DNA of 64,000 nt from Marinobacter sp. S0848L (GCF_023016065.1 NZ_JALKAQ010000005.1:186001-250000), one strand, 5' to 3'; counted from the first letter of the stretch, positions 19,134 to 29,492 are shown. The notes: generated from the sequence alone by a model not told the origin. Program-made: numbers and translations.

Positions 19134-20624
19134 ATGAATTTCAGCCTGAGCAGTAAAGCCATCACGGCGACCAACACCGACTGCCTCGTTATCGGATTGC
19201 CCGAAAATGGTGAATGGCCGGAAACCACCAAAGCAGCAGACCAGGCATTGGGAGGGCTGATCAAACAACTGGAACAAGCCGGCGACCTGACCGGCAAAAA
19301 CGCCTCCGTCGCCACCTTGCCCCTGACTGAACAACCTTGGCAGCGTGTGATTGTCGTCGGCACAGGCAAAGATGATGAACGCAATTTGGCCAACTACCGT
19401 AAAGCGCTCATTGCCGCCGTAGGCGCACTTAAAGACGGGCCATCCAACAGCGTCTTCATCTGCCTGACCGACACCGAGATTCAGGGTTCAGAAGCCACCT
19501 CTTCCGAAGACGCTCGCCTGAACCTGCTTGGCCGCACTCTGGAAGAGCAGCTCTACACCTTCACCGGATTCAAGAGCGAGCAACCACCTGCCCGTAAATT
19601 GAACAACGTTGTCGTACAAGCGTCTGACGCCGACCAAACCCAGAAAGACGCCTTCAATCTGGGCCTGGCCACCGGCCGTGGCATGAACTACACCCGCGAC
19701 CTGGGCAACACCCCGCCAAACGTTTGCCACCCCGTATGGCTGGCAGAACAAGCCCAAAACATGGCCAAAGAACACGACTGCATCAAAACCGAAATACTGG
19801 ATGAGAAGCAGATGGCCGACATGGGCATGAACACCATTCTGGCGGTTGGCAAAGGCAGCACGCAGCCTCCTCGCCTGATCGTGATGGAATACCGTGGCGG
19901 CAAAGCCGACGAAAAACCTTACGTATTGGTCGGCAAAGGCATCACCTTTGACAGCGGCGGCATCAGCCTCAAGCCCGGCGCTGGCATGGACGAAATGAAA
20001 TACGACATGGGCGGCTCCGCCAGCGTATTCGGCACTATGAAAGTACTGGCCGAAACCAAGCCCAGCATCAACGTCGTTGCCGTTATCGCAGCCGCTGAAA
20101 ACATGCCAGACGGCTCAGCAACACGCCCGGGCGACATCGTCACCACTCTGAGCGGCAAGACCGTTGAAATCCTCAACACCGACGCTGAAGGCCGCCTGGT
20201 ACTGTGCGACGCCCTCACCTACGTGAAAAAGTTCGACCCTGAAACCGTCATCGACCTGGCCACCCTCACCGGCGCCTGCATCATCGCCCTGGGCCACCAG
20301 GCAACCGGTATGCTCGCCAACGACGACGAACTGGCCAACGAACTGCTGGCCGCTGGCGAAAAAACCGGCGACCGAGCCTGGCGCCTGCCTCTGTGGGACG
20401 AATACCAAAGCCAGCTCGACAGCAATTTCGCTGACATCGCCAACATCGGCGGCCGCCCGGCAGGCACCATCACAGCCGCCTGCTTCCTGTCCCGGTTCAC
20501 CAAAGAATACCGCTGGGCCCACCTTGACATCGCCGGCACGGCTTGGGACTCCGGCAAAGCCAAAGGCGCAACCGGCCGTCCGGTTCCCCTACTGGTCGAC
20601 TACCTGATGTCCCATGCAGGGTAA
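19134..20624 (+). CDS. pepA: Leucyl aminopeptidase (cytosol aminopeptidase)
   Basis: A 496-residue M17 metallopeptidase that removes N-terminal residues using two metal ions. The N-terminal domain (about 1-170) is the less conserved macro-like part. The catalytic domain carries GKGITFDSGGISLKPG (metal-binding lysine and aspartate), KYDMGGSASVFG, and the family signature NTDAEGRLVL (about residue 350). An AGGAG precedes the ATG by 6 bases. In E. coli, PepA also binds DNA in Xer recombination and carAB control; whether it does so here is not visible. The last 11 bases overlap holC. Confidence 0.95.
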   Translation: MNFSLSSKAITATNTDCLVIGLPENGEWPETTKAADQALGGLIKQLEQAGDLTGKNASVATLPLTEQPWQRVIVVGTGKDDERNLANYRKALIAAVGALKDGPSNSVFICLTDTEIQGSEATSSEDARLNLLGRTLEEQLYTFTGFKSEQPPARKLNNVVVQASDADQTQKDAFNLGLATGRGMNYTRDLGNTPPNVCHPVWLAEQAQNMAKEHDCIKTEILDEKQMADMGMNTILAVGKGSTQPPRLIVMEYRGGKADEKPYVLVGKGITFDSGGISLKPGAGMDEMKYDMGGSASVFGTMKVLAETKPSINVVAVIAAAENMPDGSATRPGDIVTTLSGKTVEILNTDAEGRLVLCDALTYVKKFDPETVIDLATLTGACIIALGHQATGMLANDDELANELLAAGEKTGDRAWRLPLWDEYQSQLDSNFADIANIGGRPAGTITAACFLSRFTKEYRWAHLDIAGTAWDSGKAKGATGRPVPLLVDYLMSHAG

Positions 20625-21126
20625 CAACCCAAGCAATCCCCCGGAGCCCGGCAGCTCAGCTGCCGGCAACTCCGGCCAGGATGCCAAAAACCAGCGCTAC
20701 TGGTTCCACATCCTCGCCAAAAACACCCCAGCCGCCCGCAACCTCCACGCCGCCAAACTCGTGGACAAAGCCTGGCAGCAAGGCGACCGCGTGTGCGTGC
20801 TCTGCGAAAACCAGCAACAAGCGCAAGAACTCGATGACCTGCTCTGGAACTTCACCCCAGACGCCTTCATCCCCCACAGCATCGCAACCGATCCGAGCGC
20901 CCCATGCTCCGACCCTGTCGGCATCCTGCTCTACCCCCCGGCCGCTGCTGATTGGGAAACCGTCATCATCCTGTCCTCCACCCTGCCTGAACAGGCCGAC
21001 CAATACCGAAGGCTGGCACTGGTCGCCCACAACGACCCGGGGGTACTCAACCAAGCTCGCGGCCACTACAAACAGCTTAGAAAGCTGGGTATCGAAGCGC
21101 GGGTACACGACATGCGAAAACGCTGA
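20614..21126 (+). CDS. holC: DNA polymerase III chi subunit
   Basis: A 170-residue HolC protein. The family domain starts near residue 27 (RYWFHILAKNTP) and runs through LVDKAWQQGDRVCVLCEN and LDDLLWNFTPDAFIPHS, the core that binds SSB and pairs with psi. The first 26 residues (Met-Gln-Gly-Asn-Asn, then Pro/Ser/Gly/Ala-rich) are an extension absent from typical HolC, and no alternative in-frame start exists before the domain. The start lies within the last codons of pepA with no Shine-Dalgarno sequence, so translation probably depends on coupling. A strong hairpin (20641-20675) underlies the extension. The pepA-holC-valS order is standard, but here a hairpin element separates holC from valS. 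Confidence 0.9.
   Translation: MQGNNPSNPPEPGSSAAGNSGQDAKNQRYWFHILAKNTPAARNLHAAKLVDKAWQQGDRVCVLCENQQQAQELDDLLWNFTPDAFIPHSIATDPSAPCSDPVGILLYPPAAADWETVIILSSTLPEQADQYRRLALVAHNDPGVLNQARGHYKQLRKLGIEARVHDMRKR
20641..20675 (+). other. Stem-loop at the holC 5' end
   Basis: Outer stem CCGGAG/CTCCGG and inner stem CCGGCAGC/GCTGCCGG are joined by a small asymmetric bulge (one base against three), with a 3-nt loop. It lies 17 bases after the pepA stop codon and inside the first codons of holC. It has no T-run, so it is probably not a terminator. It could slow ribosomes or shield the message. Confidence 0.5.
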
Positions 21127-21226
21127 CTAACACGTTTGCCCATCAAAAGGCATACGGTAGCTCACGACTTTCCAAGCACATCGAAACAGCACAAACTTGG
21201 GTGCGACAATAAGCCAGAGTTTGATA

Positions 21227-21336
21227 AGCGTAGTTGGGACAGGCTTTCCAAAAATTTCGTAGGCCATGGATGGCCGGAGAGAAGCGCTCAGGGACGAGCT
21301 TGTAGCGGTTTTTGGAAAGCCTGTCCCAACTTCGCT
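21227..21336 (+). repeat. Dispersed hairpin element, copy A (holC|valS)
   Basis: A 54-nt core (21255-21308) lies between inverted arms 21227-21254 and 21309-21336. The inner 23 bp pair perfectly (arm contains GGGACAGGCTTTCC), then one mismatch and AGCG/CGCT follow. The core folds into hairpin 1 (GGCCA-TGGA-TGGCC) and hairpin 2 (GCTC stem, loop with AGGGA). Hairpin 2 carries a T-A pair where the other copies have A-T. The conserved strand is the coding strand of holC and valS. The 343-base gap 21127-21469 holds this element, a valS promoter candidate, and otherwise nothing recognised. Confidence 0.9.
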
Positions 21337-21409
21337 AACACCCAAACAAGCAGGCTATGAATATACGAGCACCGGAAGCTGAACGTTCGCCCGAACCAAA
21401 GCGACCATG

Positions 21410-21415
21410 TATAAT
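21410..21415 (+). promoter_or_regulatory. Candidate -10 element of valS
   Basis: A perfect TATAAT lies 54 bases before the valS ATG, downstream of hairpin element copy A. The -35 region is weak (TTCGCC with an 18-bp spacer). A promoter here would give valS transcription independent of pepA-holC. Confidence 0.5.
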
Positions 21416-21469
21416 GGCCGGTTTCAAACTTCCCCATCGTGAATCAACCAACGGTCACTGCAGAAACCC

Positions 21470-24322
21470 ATGGAAAAAACCTACCAGCCAGAAAACATCG
21501 AGCGCCAGTGGTACGAAAACTGGGAATCCAAAGGGTACTTCCGCCCCAGCGGAGAAGGCCAGTCCTACAGCATCGCTATCCCGCCACCTAACGTGACCGG
21601 CAGCCTGCACATGGGCCACGCCTTCCAGCACACCATCATGGACACCCTCACCCGCTACAAGCGCATGCAGGGCAACAACACCGTCTGGACCGTCGGCACA
21701 GACCACGCCGGCATCGCCACCCAAATGGTTGTTGAGCGCAAACTCGCCGCAGAAGAAGGCAAAACCCGCCACGACCTCGGGCGGGAAGAATTCATCAAAC
21801 GCATCTGGAACTGGAAAGAAGAATCCGGCGGAACCATCACCCGCCAGATGCGCCGCCTTGGCAACTCCGTAGACTGGGACAACGAACGCTTCACCATGGA
21901 CGATGGCTTCTACAAAGCCGTACAGGAAGTGTTCATCCGCCTATACGAAGACGGCCTCGTCTACCGCGGCAAACGACTGGTCAACTGGGACCCGAAACTG
22001 CACACCGCCATCTCCGATCTGGAAGTGGAAAACAAAGAAGAAAAAGGCTTCTTCTGGCACCTGCGCTACCCGCTGGCTGACGGCGCAACCACCCAAGACG
22101 GCAAAGACTACGTCGTGGTCGCCACCACCCGTCCCGAAACCATGCTGGGCGACACCGCCGTAGCCGTACACCCGGACGACGAACGTTACCAGCACCTGAT
22201 CGGCAAGCACGTGATGCTGCCGCTGGTAAACCGCAGAATCCCGATTGTGGCCGACCACCACGCTGACCCGGAAAAGGGCTCCGGCTGCGTCAAAATCACA
22301 CCGGCCCACGACTTTAACGACTACGCCGTCGGCAAACGCAACAACCTGCCGATGATCAACGTCCTGACCCAGGATGCCAATATTCGTGACGTTGCCGAAG
22401 TCTTCAACAGCGACGGCACCGAAAACAGCGACATCGACGGCCGCATGCCAGCGGCCTACGCCGGCCTCACCCGCGAAGCGGCGCGTAAGCAAATCGTTGC
22501 CGACATGGAAGCCGAAGGCCTGGTACAACAGGTTGAAGATCACGTACTGAGCGTACCCCGTGGCGACCGCTCAGGCCTGATCATTGAGCCTATGCTCACC
22601 GATCAATGGTTTGCCGATGCCAAAACCCTGGCCAAGCCCGCCATTGAAGCGGTAGAAGACGGTCGTATCCAGTTTGTGCCCAAGCAGTACGAAAACATGT
22701 ACTTCTCCTGGATGCGGGACATTCAGGACTGGTGTATCTCCCGCCAGCTTTGGTGGGGCCACCGGATTCCGGCCTGGTACGATGCCGAAGGCAACATCTA
22801 CGTCGGGCGCGACGAAGACGAAGTGCGCAAAAAGCACAACCTGTCCGCCGATCTGGAACTGAAACAAGACGACGACGTACTGGACACCTGGTTCAGCTCC
22901 GCGCTGTGGACCTTTGGCACCTTGGGTTGGCCGGAAATCACCGAACGCCTGAAAACCTTCCACCCCACCGACGTGCTGGTCACCGGATTCGACATCATCT
23001 TCTTCTGGGTTGCCCGGATGATCATGATGACCATGCACTTCATGAAAAACGAAGACGGCACCCCGCAAGTTCCGTTCAAAACCGTTTACGTGACCGGCCT
23101 GATCCGCGACGAACACGGTGACAAGATGTCCAAATCCAAGGGCAACGTCATCGATCCGCTGGACATGATCGACGGCATCGGCCTGGACGAACTGCTGGAA
23201 AAGCGCACCGGTAATCTCATGCAGCCCAAGCTGGCCGAAAAGATCGGTAAGCGCACCAAGAAGGAATTCCCGGAAGGCATCGCGGCCCACGGCACCGATG
23301 CCCTGCGTTTCACCCTGGCGGCCATGGCCACCACCGGCCGTGACATCAACTGGGACATGAAACGACTGGAAGGCTACCGCAACTTCTGCAACAAGCTGTG
23401 GAACGCCGCGCGCTACGTGCTGATGAACACCGAAGGCGAAGACTGCGGTGTGAACGACGAGCCCGTAGAACTGTCGCTGGCGGATCGCTGGATCATCAGC
23501 GAGCTGCAGCACTGCGAACAGGAAGTGACTCGTCACCTTGAGCAGTACCGCTTCGATTTGGCGGCTTACGCGCTCTACGAGTTCATCTGGAACGAATACT
23601 GCGACTGGTACCTGGAACTGGCCAAGCCCTGCCTGAGCAATGACAGCGGCAGCGTTGAAGCCAAGCGCGGCACCCGCCGCACGCTGGTACGGGTTCTGGA
23701 AGCCATCCTGCGCCTGGCGCACCCGATGATGCCTTACATCACCGAAGAAATCTGGCAGCGCATTGCGCCTCTGGCCGGCAAGAGCGGCGACAGCATCATG
23801 CTGCAACCCTTCCCGCAGCCGGAAGAGAGCAAACAGGACGCCACCGCCAAAGCCGACATCGAATGGGTGAAAGGCGTTATCGTCGCAGTACGCAACATCC
23901 GTGGCGAGATGAACATTTCCCCGGGCAAGCCGGTACCGGTATTCCTGAAAGGCGGCAACAGCGAAGACGAACACCGCCTGAATGCCAACCGTCAGTTCCT
24001 TATGTCCTTGGCTAAGCTTGAGAAGCTGGAATGGCTGGGTTCAGAAAAAGCCCCCATGAGTGCCACTCAGTTGGTTGGCGAGATGGAAGTTCTGGTTCCC
24101 ATGGCTGGCCTGATCGACAAAGATGCCGAGCTCAAACGCCTCGACAAAGAACTGGATCGCTTGCAAAAAGAAATCGCCCGGGTTGAAGGCAAGCTGAGCA
24201 ATGAGAAGTTCACTGCCAAGGCTCCGGCTGAAGTGATCGAAAAAGAGAAAGGCAAACTGCGCGATGCCCAAGGTAGCCTGCAACGGTTGAGTGCACAGCG
24301 AGCCGAAATCGAGGCCATGTAA
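21470..24322 (+). CDS. valS: Valyl-tRNA synthetase
   Basis: A 950-residue class I synthetase. It has the HIGH-type motif GSLHMGHAF (about residues 44-52), an inserted editing domain with [17 protein letters not shown], and KMSKSKGN (about 552-559). The anticodon-binding region follows, and a C-terminal coiled coil covers about the last 65 residues ([19 protein letters not shown]). It attaches valine to tRNA-Val and hydrolyses mischarged threonine. The length is the usual bacterial one. Its stop codon is 4 bases before the ketopantoate reductase start. Confidence 0.97.
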   Translation: MEKTYQPENIERQWYENWESKGYFRPSGEGQSYSIAIPPPNVTGSLHMGHAFQHTIMDTLTRYKRMQGNNTVWTVGTDHAGIATQMVVERKLAAEEGKTRHDLGREEFIKRIWNWKEESGGTITRQMRRLGNSVDWDNERFTMDDGFYKAVQEVFIRLYEDGLVYRGKRLVNWDPKLHTAISDLEVENKEEKGFFWHLRYPLADGATTQDGKDYVVVATTRPETMLGDTAVAVHPDDERYQHLIGKHVMLPLVNRRIPIVADHHADPEKGSGCVKITPAHDFNDYAVGKRNNLPMINVLTQDANIRDVAEVFNSDGTENSDIDGRMPAAYAGLTREAARKQIVADMEAEGLVQQVEDHVLSVPRGDRSGLIIEPMLTDQWFADAKTLAKPAIEAVEDGRIQFVPKQYENMYFSWMRDIQDWCISRQLWWGHRIPAWYDAEGNIYVGRDEDEVRKKHNLSADLELKQDDDVLDTWFSSALWTFGTLGWPEITERLKTFHPTDVLVTGFDIIFFWVARMIMMTMHFMKNEDGTPQVPFKTVYVTGLIRDEHGDKMSKSKGNVIDPLDMIDGIGLDELLEKRTGNLMQPKLAEKIGKRTKKEFPEGIAAHGTDALRFTLAAMATTGRDINWDMKRLEGYRNFCNKLWNAARYVLMNTEGEDCGVNDEPVELSLADRWIISELQHCEQEVTRHLEQYRFDLAAYALYEFIWNEYCDWYLELAKPCLSNDSGSVEAKRGTRRTLVRVLEAILRLAHPMMPYITEEIWQRIAPLAGKSGDSIMLQPFPQPEESKQDATAKADIEWVKGVIVAVRNIRGEMNISPGKPVPVFLKGGNSEDEHRLNANRQFLMSLAKLEKLEWLGSEKAPMSATQLVGEMEVLVPMAGLIDKDAELKRLDKELDRLQKEIARVEGKLSNEKFTAKAPAEVIEKEKGKLRDAQGSLQRLSAQRAEIEAM

Positions 24323-24326
24323 GACC

Positions 24327-25211
24327 ATGATTGCGATTCTGGGCGCCGGCTCCCTGGGCCGGCTTTGGGCGGCCAAGCTCCCTGCCGGGCATGTAGCTTT
24401 TGTGCCCCGCCCAGAGCAATCACTCGAACCGCTAGCCTACCGGTTCCGGCCCATCCACGGGCCGGAAGCCTCTGTGCACATACCTTGGCTTTCCAACGCT
24501 CAACCGGCTTCCTTGCTGATCGTCACCACCAAAGCCGGCGATACTTTAGACGCACTGAAACCGTTAGTTTCTCGACTACCCGAAACCACCCCGATTGTTT
24601 TATTTCAAAACGGCCTTGGCAGCCAGCAACGTGTGGCTGAAACCTGGCCCAGCCGCCCGGTTCTTGCGGCGACAACCACCGAAGGTGCAAATCGCCCAGA
24701 ATCCGCACTGGCCGTCCATGCCGGGCAAGGCGAAACCTGGGTTGGCGCACTCACGGCCACTGGCGAAACTCACCTTTCAGAAACCGTTTCCACACTCGCC
24801 GCAAGCGGCCTGAGCATCAACACTGAAACCGACATTCTTAGCAGACTCTGGCAGAAACTGATCATCAACGCCGGTATCAACCCTTTCACCGCCATCCTGA
24901 ACTGCCCGAACGGAAAGATTCTGACTCACTCGTTTTACCAACGGTGGATTGATCCACTATGCCACGAAATCAGCGCACTCCTCACGGCCAGCGACCAACC
25001 TCTACGATCTCCTACAGCACTTCGAGAAGCCATAGAAAAGGTCGCGCTTAGCACCGCCACCAATACCTCCTCAATGCGGGCAGACCGGTTGGCCGGGCGG
25101 ACCACTGAAATCGAATTCATTAACGGCTATTTGGCGCGCCTGGGGGCTGAATCCGGCATCGAAACCCCGGTGAACCAAATGCTCACCGATCAAGTAAAAC
25201 AACTGCATTGA
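24327..25211 (+). CDS. panE: 2-dehydropantoate 2-reductase (ketopantoate reductase)
   Basis: A 294-residue protein from the ATG at 24327 (MIAILGAGSLGRLWAAKL). The open frame extends 36 bases upstream into valS but lacks family sequence. The N-terminal Rossmann fold shows the nucleotide-binding GAGSLG. The C-terminal helical domain has the catalytic lysine segment LWQKLIINAGINPFTAI and the AD[R]LAGRTTEIEFINGYLARLG region typical of ApbA/PanE. It reduces ketopantoate to pantoate with NADPH for coenzyme A synthesis. Paralogues of this family sometimes act on other oxo acids, so the symbol is likely but not certain. Confidence 0.85.
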   Translation: MIAILGAGSLGRLWAAKLPAGHVAFVPRPEQSLEPLAYRFRPIHGPEASVHIPWLSNAQPASLLIVTTKAGDTLDALKPLVSRLPETTPIVLFQNGLGSQQRVAETWPSRPVLAATTTEGANRPESALAVHAGQGETWVGALTATGETHLSETVSTLAASGLSINTETDILSRLWQKLIINAGINPFTAILNCPNGKILTHSFYQRWIDPLCHEISALLTASDQPLRSPTALREAIEKVALSTATNTSSMRADRLAGRTTEIEFINGYLARLGAESGIETPVNQMLTDQVKQLH

Positions 25212-25232
25212 CCCGACCTCACCAGGAGCACA

Positions 25233-25796
25233 ATGACTATGGGCAACCGCCTTTCCAAGATTTACACCCGAACGGGCGATGACGGAACCACAGGGCTTGC
25301 GGACGGCAACCGCGTCACCAAAAACGCTCTGCGCGTAGAAGCCATGGGCACCGTCGACGAGCTGAATTGCCATATCGGCATTCTGGTTGAAACCCTGCCT
25401 GCTGACGATGCCTTAGTGGACCTGTTTCGCCGCATTCAGCACCACCTGTTCGACATCGGCGGCGAATTCGCAATTCCGGGCAGCGTGATGATTGGTGAAA
25501 AACACATCAACTGGCTCGAGCAAGTGCTGGACGAACACAACGAAGACCTGCCACCTCTCAAGAATTTCATATTACCCGGAGGCTCTCCCGCAGCCGCGCA
25601 GTGTCATTTAGCCCGGGCCGTATGCCGCCGCGCTGAACGGATTGTAGTTGGCCTGAGCCAGGACGAAGACATCAATGCCGGTGCGCGACAATATCTGAAC
25701 CGTCTTTCGGATCTGCTGTTCGTGGTATCACGGGTACTCGCCCGCCGGGAAGGGGCAAAAGAAATTCTTTGGGAGCAACAAAAATCCGGCCTCTGA
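25233..25796 (+). CDS. Cob(I)yrinic acid a,c-diamide adenosyltransferase, PduO type
   Basis: A 187-residue ATP:corrinoid adenosyltransferase. It has the family start KIYTRTGDDGTTGLADG, whose glycine-rich turn binds ATP. The helical bundle carries VDELNCHIG and the C-terminal signature CRRAERIVVGL with conserved arginines, then YLNRLSDLLFVVSRV. It makes adenosylcobalamin, probably in corrinoid salvage because no cobalamin biosynthesis genes are near. Start at 25233 with AGGAG 5 bases upstream; a second ATG six bases later is an equal possibility. The terminator stem begins inside the last codons. Confidence 0.93.
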   Translation: MTMGNRLSKIYTRTGDDGTTGLADGNRVTKNALRVEAMGTVDELNCHIGILVETLPADDALVDLFRRIQHHLFDIGGEFAIPGSVMIGEKHINWLEQVLDEHNEDLPPLKNFILPGGSPAAAQCHLARAVCRRAERIVVGLSQDEDINAGARQYLNRLSDLLFVVSRVLARREGAKEILWEQQKSGL

Positions 25797-25809
25797 GGAC
25801 CGGATTTTT
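25780..25809. terminator. Bidirectional terminator between the adenosyltransferase and chemoreceptor genes
   Basis: A 10-bp stem AAAAATCCGG / CCGGATTTTT with a 10-nt loop that contains the adenosyltransferase stop codon. A-run and T-run serve both convergent genes. Confidence 0.88.
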
Positions 25810-25832
25810 GCAATCCCGATGTAACGTCAGGT

Positions 25833-27890
25833 TCAGACTTTGAACGTCTCGACCAGCTTTTGGAGTGATGCGGTCAGGTCTGACATCTGGCGAGACGAAT
25901 CCAACGTCTCCTGAGCGTTTTCAGCCGTGCTCTGGCCAAGTTCACCGATGCTTTCAACGTTGGCATTAACGTTTTTCGCCACGGCAGACTGCTCTTCAGC
26001 GGCCTGAGCAATCTGGTGACTCATATCGACAATTTCTGAAATGCCGTTGGCAATGCTATCCAGCGCCTGCGTCACTTCAGTCGACTTTTGCACGGTCAGC
26101 TCTGTGGCGCCATGGCTGCTGGTCATGGCCGATACAGCTTCCTTCACACCCCCCTGCAAACGAGAGATCATGTCTTCGATCTCTTCTGTGGACTTGTGTG
26201 TACGCTGAGAGAGCGAACGTACCTCATCCGCCACAACAGCGAAACCACGTCCATATTCGCCCGCACGCGCAGCCTCAATCGCCGCGTTGAGAGCCAAAAG
26301 ATTCGTCTGCTCCGCAATCGCTTTAATCTCTACCAACACCTGACTGATGTTGTCGCTGTCTTTGTTGACCCGGTTGATCACCTCTACCGCACCCGCTATC
26401 TCACTGGCCAGCTTATGAATGGTTTCGACGGTTCCGGCAACCACCTGCCGGCCCGTTTCGGTATCGCGCTCCGCGCTGCCGGCACTGTCAGCGACTCGGT
26501 GGGCGCTTTCCGTGACTTCGTTGACCGCTTCCACCATTTGCCCCATGGCTTCATTGATCTGGCTGCTTTCATCCATCTGGCGCGCCACCGCTTCGCTGTT
26601 GGCGGCAGCGGTATCGTTAACCCGCACCGCTTGCAGACCTACATCGGCCGTCGTGGCACTGACAGAGCGGATCAATTCGGCGATCTTGTCCGTCATGTTG
26701 TTGAATTCGGACGTAAGCTCACCCAACTCATCCCGGTTTGAAAGCTCGATATGAGTTGTCATATCACCGGCGGCCACACTTCTGGCCGCAGAACTGAACC
26801 GGTTGATAGCAACCCGGACCGACATAAAGAACCCGATATACAGGTACACCACCACCAGCATTACCGCGATCAAAGAAACAACAATGATGGTGCGCTGCCG
26901 TGTTTCACTTGCCAGCCGGCGTTCAAGATTGGCACCAACCACCTCGAAGATCGTTTCGGTCAAAGCATCAAAGTGCGTTGTTTGGGCCGTCACCGTCGCA
27001 TCGTAATCTTGCCACGGCGCTTCCAGTCGCATAGGCGTAATCACCTGCATGTCCAGCGCATCCCGAACCACAAGCAGGCTGCCGCCTACCCGAGACAGAG
27101 CGGGCGCATCAGCCAGTTCAGACGAAGCCTCTTTTGCGACGACCAGGCTGGGAGAAAGCAACGAACTCCGGTTGGTTAAACGATCAAAGATTTCGTTGAG
27201 GTTCTCGCTCATGGCGTAGCCTACCTGGCCTTCTACCAACGAGAAAATACCGTATGAGCGTGCGCTACCCATGGCGTTACGTGCATCCGGAAAAACGTCC
27301 CGTACCAAACCGAGCAACAACTGGTTCTCACGGGAAGCGTCCTGCCCTAAACCCGACACTTCCATCGTTGCCGGCAACACCGCCAGAACTTTCTGTACAA
27401 ATTCCTGATAGTACTTGTATTGCGCATCCATGCTGCCCTGATAGCTGTTGCTCTTAAGCAGTGAACGCCAATCGTTCTGAAGCGCAAGAATCTGTTCCTG
27501 CCAGGATCCGGACAAATCGAAAGAACGGCGTGGTTCGGCCAAATCTGTCAGCAATGCATCAATTGTCTTTGCAGCTCTATCGGCTTTGTCGGCCAGCGCG
27601 GGATCTTCCTTGAGGATGGCCGGAGCTTTGTAGTCGCGAAAATCCATCGCCGCAGCCAGCAAGCGGTCAGCCGTCTGCAGCTCCACTAACCCGTCAATGC
27701 TCCGGTTCATGGTTTGAACAGATTGGTTCAGGCCAGAGATGACCAGCCAGGACAGCACCAGAATAGGGCCAAGAAAGAGAATGCTAATGAGGCTGAACTT
27801 ATAAACCATCGGCAGCCGGTTCATTAACGCAATCGCTGGATTAATTATGTAGTTCAAAGCGCCCTCGCCCAGATTCGAAAACCGAACCAT
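25833..27890 (-). CDS. Methyl-accepting chemotaxis protein
   Basis: A membrane chemoreceptor of about 685 residues. A first transmembrane helix lies near residues 30-55. A long periplasmic helical sensor region follows to about 325, then a second helix ([22 protein letters not shown]) and a HAMP domain. The cytoplasmic signalling domain contains the highly conserved hairpin tip [20 protein letters not shown]. No C-terminal CheR-binding pentapeptide is present. The ligand cannot be predicted. The start is uncertain: ATG at 27890 was chosen, but the frame continues to a GTG at 27914. Neither has a good Shine-Dalgarno sequence, and the intervening bases are AT-rich. It stands alone, without che genes nearby. 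Confidence 0.9.
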   Translation of the reverse strand: MVRFSNLGEGALNYIINPAIALMNRLPMVYKFSLISILFLGPILVLSWLVISGLNQSVQTMNRSIDGLVELQTADRLLAAAMDFRDYKAPAILKEDPALADKADRAAKTIDALLTDLAEPRRSFDLSGSWQEQILALQNDWRSLLKSNSYQGSMDAQYKYYQEFVQKVLAVLPATMEVSGLGQDASRENQLLLGLVRDVFPDARNAMGSARSYGIFSLVEGQVGYAMSENLNEIFDRLTNRSSLLSPSLVVAKEASSELADAPALSRVGGSLLVVRDALDMQVITPMRLEAPWQDYDATVTAQTTHFDALTETIFEVVGANLERRLASETRQRTIIVVSLIAVMLVVVYLYIGFFMSVRVAINRFSSAARSVAAGDMTTHIELSNRDELGELTSEFNNMTDKIAELIRSVSATTADVGLQAVRVNDTAAANSEAVARQMDESSQINEAMGQMVEAVNEVTESAHRVADSAGSAERDTETGRQVVAGTVETIHKLASEIAGAVEVINRVNKDSDNISQVLVEIKAIAEQTNLLALNAAIEAARAGEYGRGFAVVADEVRSLSQRTHKSTEEIEDMISRLQGGVKEAVSAMTSSHGATELTVQKSTEVTQALDSIANGISEIVDMSHQIAQAAEEQSAVAKNVNANVESIGELGQSTAENAQETLDSSRQMSDLTASLQKLVETFKV

Positions 27891-27956
27891 GAATGTTATT
27901 TTTTTAATTTTCACCTACAGCTGGAGCGTTTCAATCGCTCCAAAGTGGTATTGGAC

Positions 27957-28844
27957 TTAAACCACGCCTGCAATAACCAGCAATGCTATGCCACAGATCC
28001 AAACCAACATGCTGCGATTCAACAAATCCCTGATGGCGATCAGACTACGGCCACCGAAACGCGGCCAGTCTTCCGGATGCAACTCCGAGAACCGTTCAGG
28101 ATCAAGTGCATACCCGGTTAACGACCCGTTGGCGGAAATCATTAGCACTTCTGCTGTTGTTTTTTGCAGGCCGGGCACAGCCTGCCGGATTTTTCGGGAC
28201 CAACCCGACAAATCCCCCGCTACCCCGAACGTGCAGGCCAGCAATCTTGCCGGCAGCCAACCCATCCAGTCAGCCGCTTTTTGATAGCTTGGCCTTGCCC
28301 CAGCCTGAGGCCAATGCTCCGCTAACGCCAAGGTGCCGCGCGCCAACACGGCTGCCCCAATGCCTCCCACGACATACCAGAACACAACCAGAAAAAAGCG
28401 ACCAAACACATTGAGAATCAGCATCCTGGAGGTCGACAAATGCATCGCTTCGGGAGATAAGGCAGCGCCCCTTTCATCCGCAGGCAGCCGGTCCTTAACG
28501 TGGTGCCATGCCCCTTGCATATCCCCTCGCCCCCAGGCTTCGGAATAGGCCTGAAGAGAAGCTTGCCAACCCGGTACACCCATCAGCAGAACAAGCAACA
28601 CGATCTCCAGCGGGTAGAGTGCAAGCCGAAACCCCAGTTGTTCTGCGAGCACCGTTACCACCAACAGACAAATGGCGGGCAATATCACCAGCAGGTACCC
28701 TTTGAGCAAAGATCGCTCGTGGCCGGCTTTGCTTGTCGCGCCCTTTTGAAACCAGAGGCGCCACAAACCATCGCTGCACAACGCACCTTGCCGGTCCAGC
28801 TTGCGACGTATCACGTACGCCAACAGGAAAATCACCAGAGCCAT
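27957..28844 (-). CDS. ampE: AmpE-like membrane protein
   Basis: A 295-residue membrane protein resembling AmpE, the second gene of ampDE, which modulates signalling linked to beta-lactamase induction and cell wall recycling. It has an N-terminal hydrophobic segment (MALVIFLLAYVIRRKLD), two central helices (LLVILPAICLLVVTVLAEQ and FRLALYPLEIVLLVLLMG), a RMLILNVFGRFFLVVFWYV segment and a C-terminal helix. The start codon directly abuts the ampD stop codon. AmpE sequences diverge strongly, so the call depends on topology and position. Its biochemical role remains unclear in the literature. Confidence 0.82.
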   Translation of the reverse strand: MALVIFLLAYVIRRKLDRQGALCSDGLWRLWFQKGATSKAGHERSLLKGYLLVILPAICLLVVTVLAEQLGFRLALYPLEIVLLVLLMGVPGWQASLQAYSEAWGRGDMQGAWHHVKDRLPADERGAALSPEAMHLSTSRMLILNVFGRFFLVVFWYVVGGIGAAVLARGTLALAEHWPQAGARPSYQKAADWMGWLPARLLACTFGVAGDLSGWSRKIRQAVPGLQKTTAEVLMISANGSLTGYALDPERFSELHPEDWPRFGGRSLIAIRDLLNRSMLVWICGIALLVIAGVV

Positions 28845-29471
28845 TCAGTTGTTCTCCGGGGCTGATACAAGGCTTTTAAAATAGGGCCATTGAAACGCTG
28901 GCCCCGGATCGGTTTTCCGCCCCGGGGCGATATCACTGTGACCGGTTATACGGTCAGAGGTTACCGCGGGCCAGGCAGCCATCGTCAGGCGCGTAAGCCG
29001 GGCCAGCGCCAGATACTGTTGCTCGGTATAGGGAGTGTCATCGGTGCCTTCCAGCTCGATCCCGATGGCAAAGTCATTACACTCTTCTTCATTGCCAAAG
29101 CAGGATCTGCCAGCATGCCAGGCACGATCAAGGCAGCTGACAAATTGCACAACCGATCCATCTCGCTTTACCAAAGCGTGAGCTGACACTTGCATATCCG
29201 CAATTTCGGAAAAGTATGGGTGGGCATGCCGATCAAGGCGGTTACAAAAAAAATCTTCAATGTAGGGGCCACCAAACTGCCCGGGCGGCAGGCTGATGTT
29301 GTGCACTACCAGTAACGTAATGGCCGCACCATCGGGCCGGACACCGAAGTTTGGCGAAGGACACCAACGGCTATCAGGGAAACGCCCCGTAGCCCGGAGG
29401 GCGCTGACCTGCCCGGAAAATTCAGCGGAAGAAATAGGCGGCTCGATAAGATCAGATCGTGTGTTAGGCAA
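28845..29471 (-). CDS. ampD: 1,6-anhydro-N-acetylmuramyl-L-alanine amidase AmpD
   Basis: A 208-residue zinc amidase of the cytoplasm that cleaves anhydromuramyl-peptides during peptidoglycan recycling and so lowers the inducer of AmpR-type regulators. The N-acetylmuramoyl-L-alanine amidase 2 fold shows the zinc ligands in VVHNISLP (His) and GHSDIAPGRKTDPGPAF (His and Asp), with the family pattern AWHAGRS and IGIELEGTDD. The only usable start in frame is TTG at 29471, giving a roughly 30-residue lead before WCPSPN. Such a start implies low or controlled translation. A 9-bp inverted repeat lies about 20 bases upstream. Confidence 0.93.
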   Translation of the reverse strand: MPNTRSDLIEPPISSAEFSGQVSALRATGRFPDSRWCPSPNFGVRPDGAAITLLVVHNISLPPGQFGGPYIEDFFCNRLDRHAHPYFSEIADMQVSAHALVKRDGSVVQFVSCLDRAWHAGRSCFGNEEECNDFAIGIELEGTDDTPYTEQQYLALARLTRLTMAAWPAVTSDRITGHSDIAPGRKTDPGPAFQWPYFKSLVSAPENN

Positions 29472-29492
29472 GGCTCATCCGTAGGGCAATGA

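Noticed and set aside
21241..21360. Short open frames through the hairpin elements, in several frames and both strands
   Set aside because: Frames change between copies, start and stop differ, and no ribosome-binding site is present; conservation follows the hairpins, not codons.
22571..23974. 467-codon open frame antisense to valS
   Set aside because: It is the complement of a highly conserved synthetase gene with GC-rich third positions, lacks any recognisable domain and has no ribosome-binding site.
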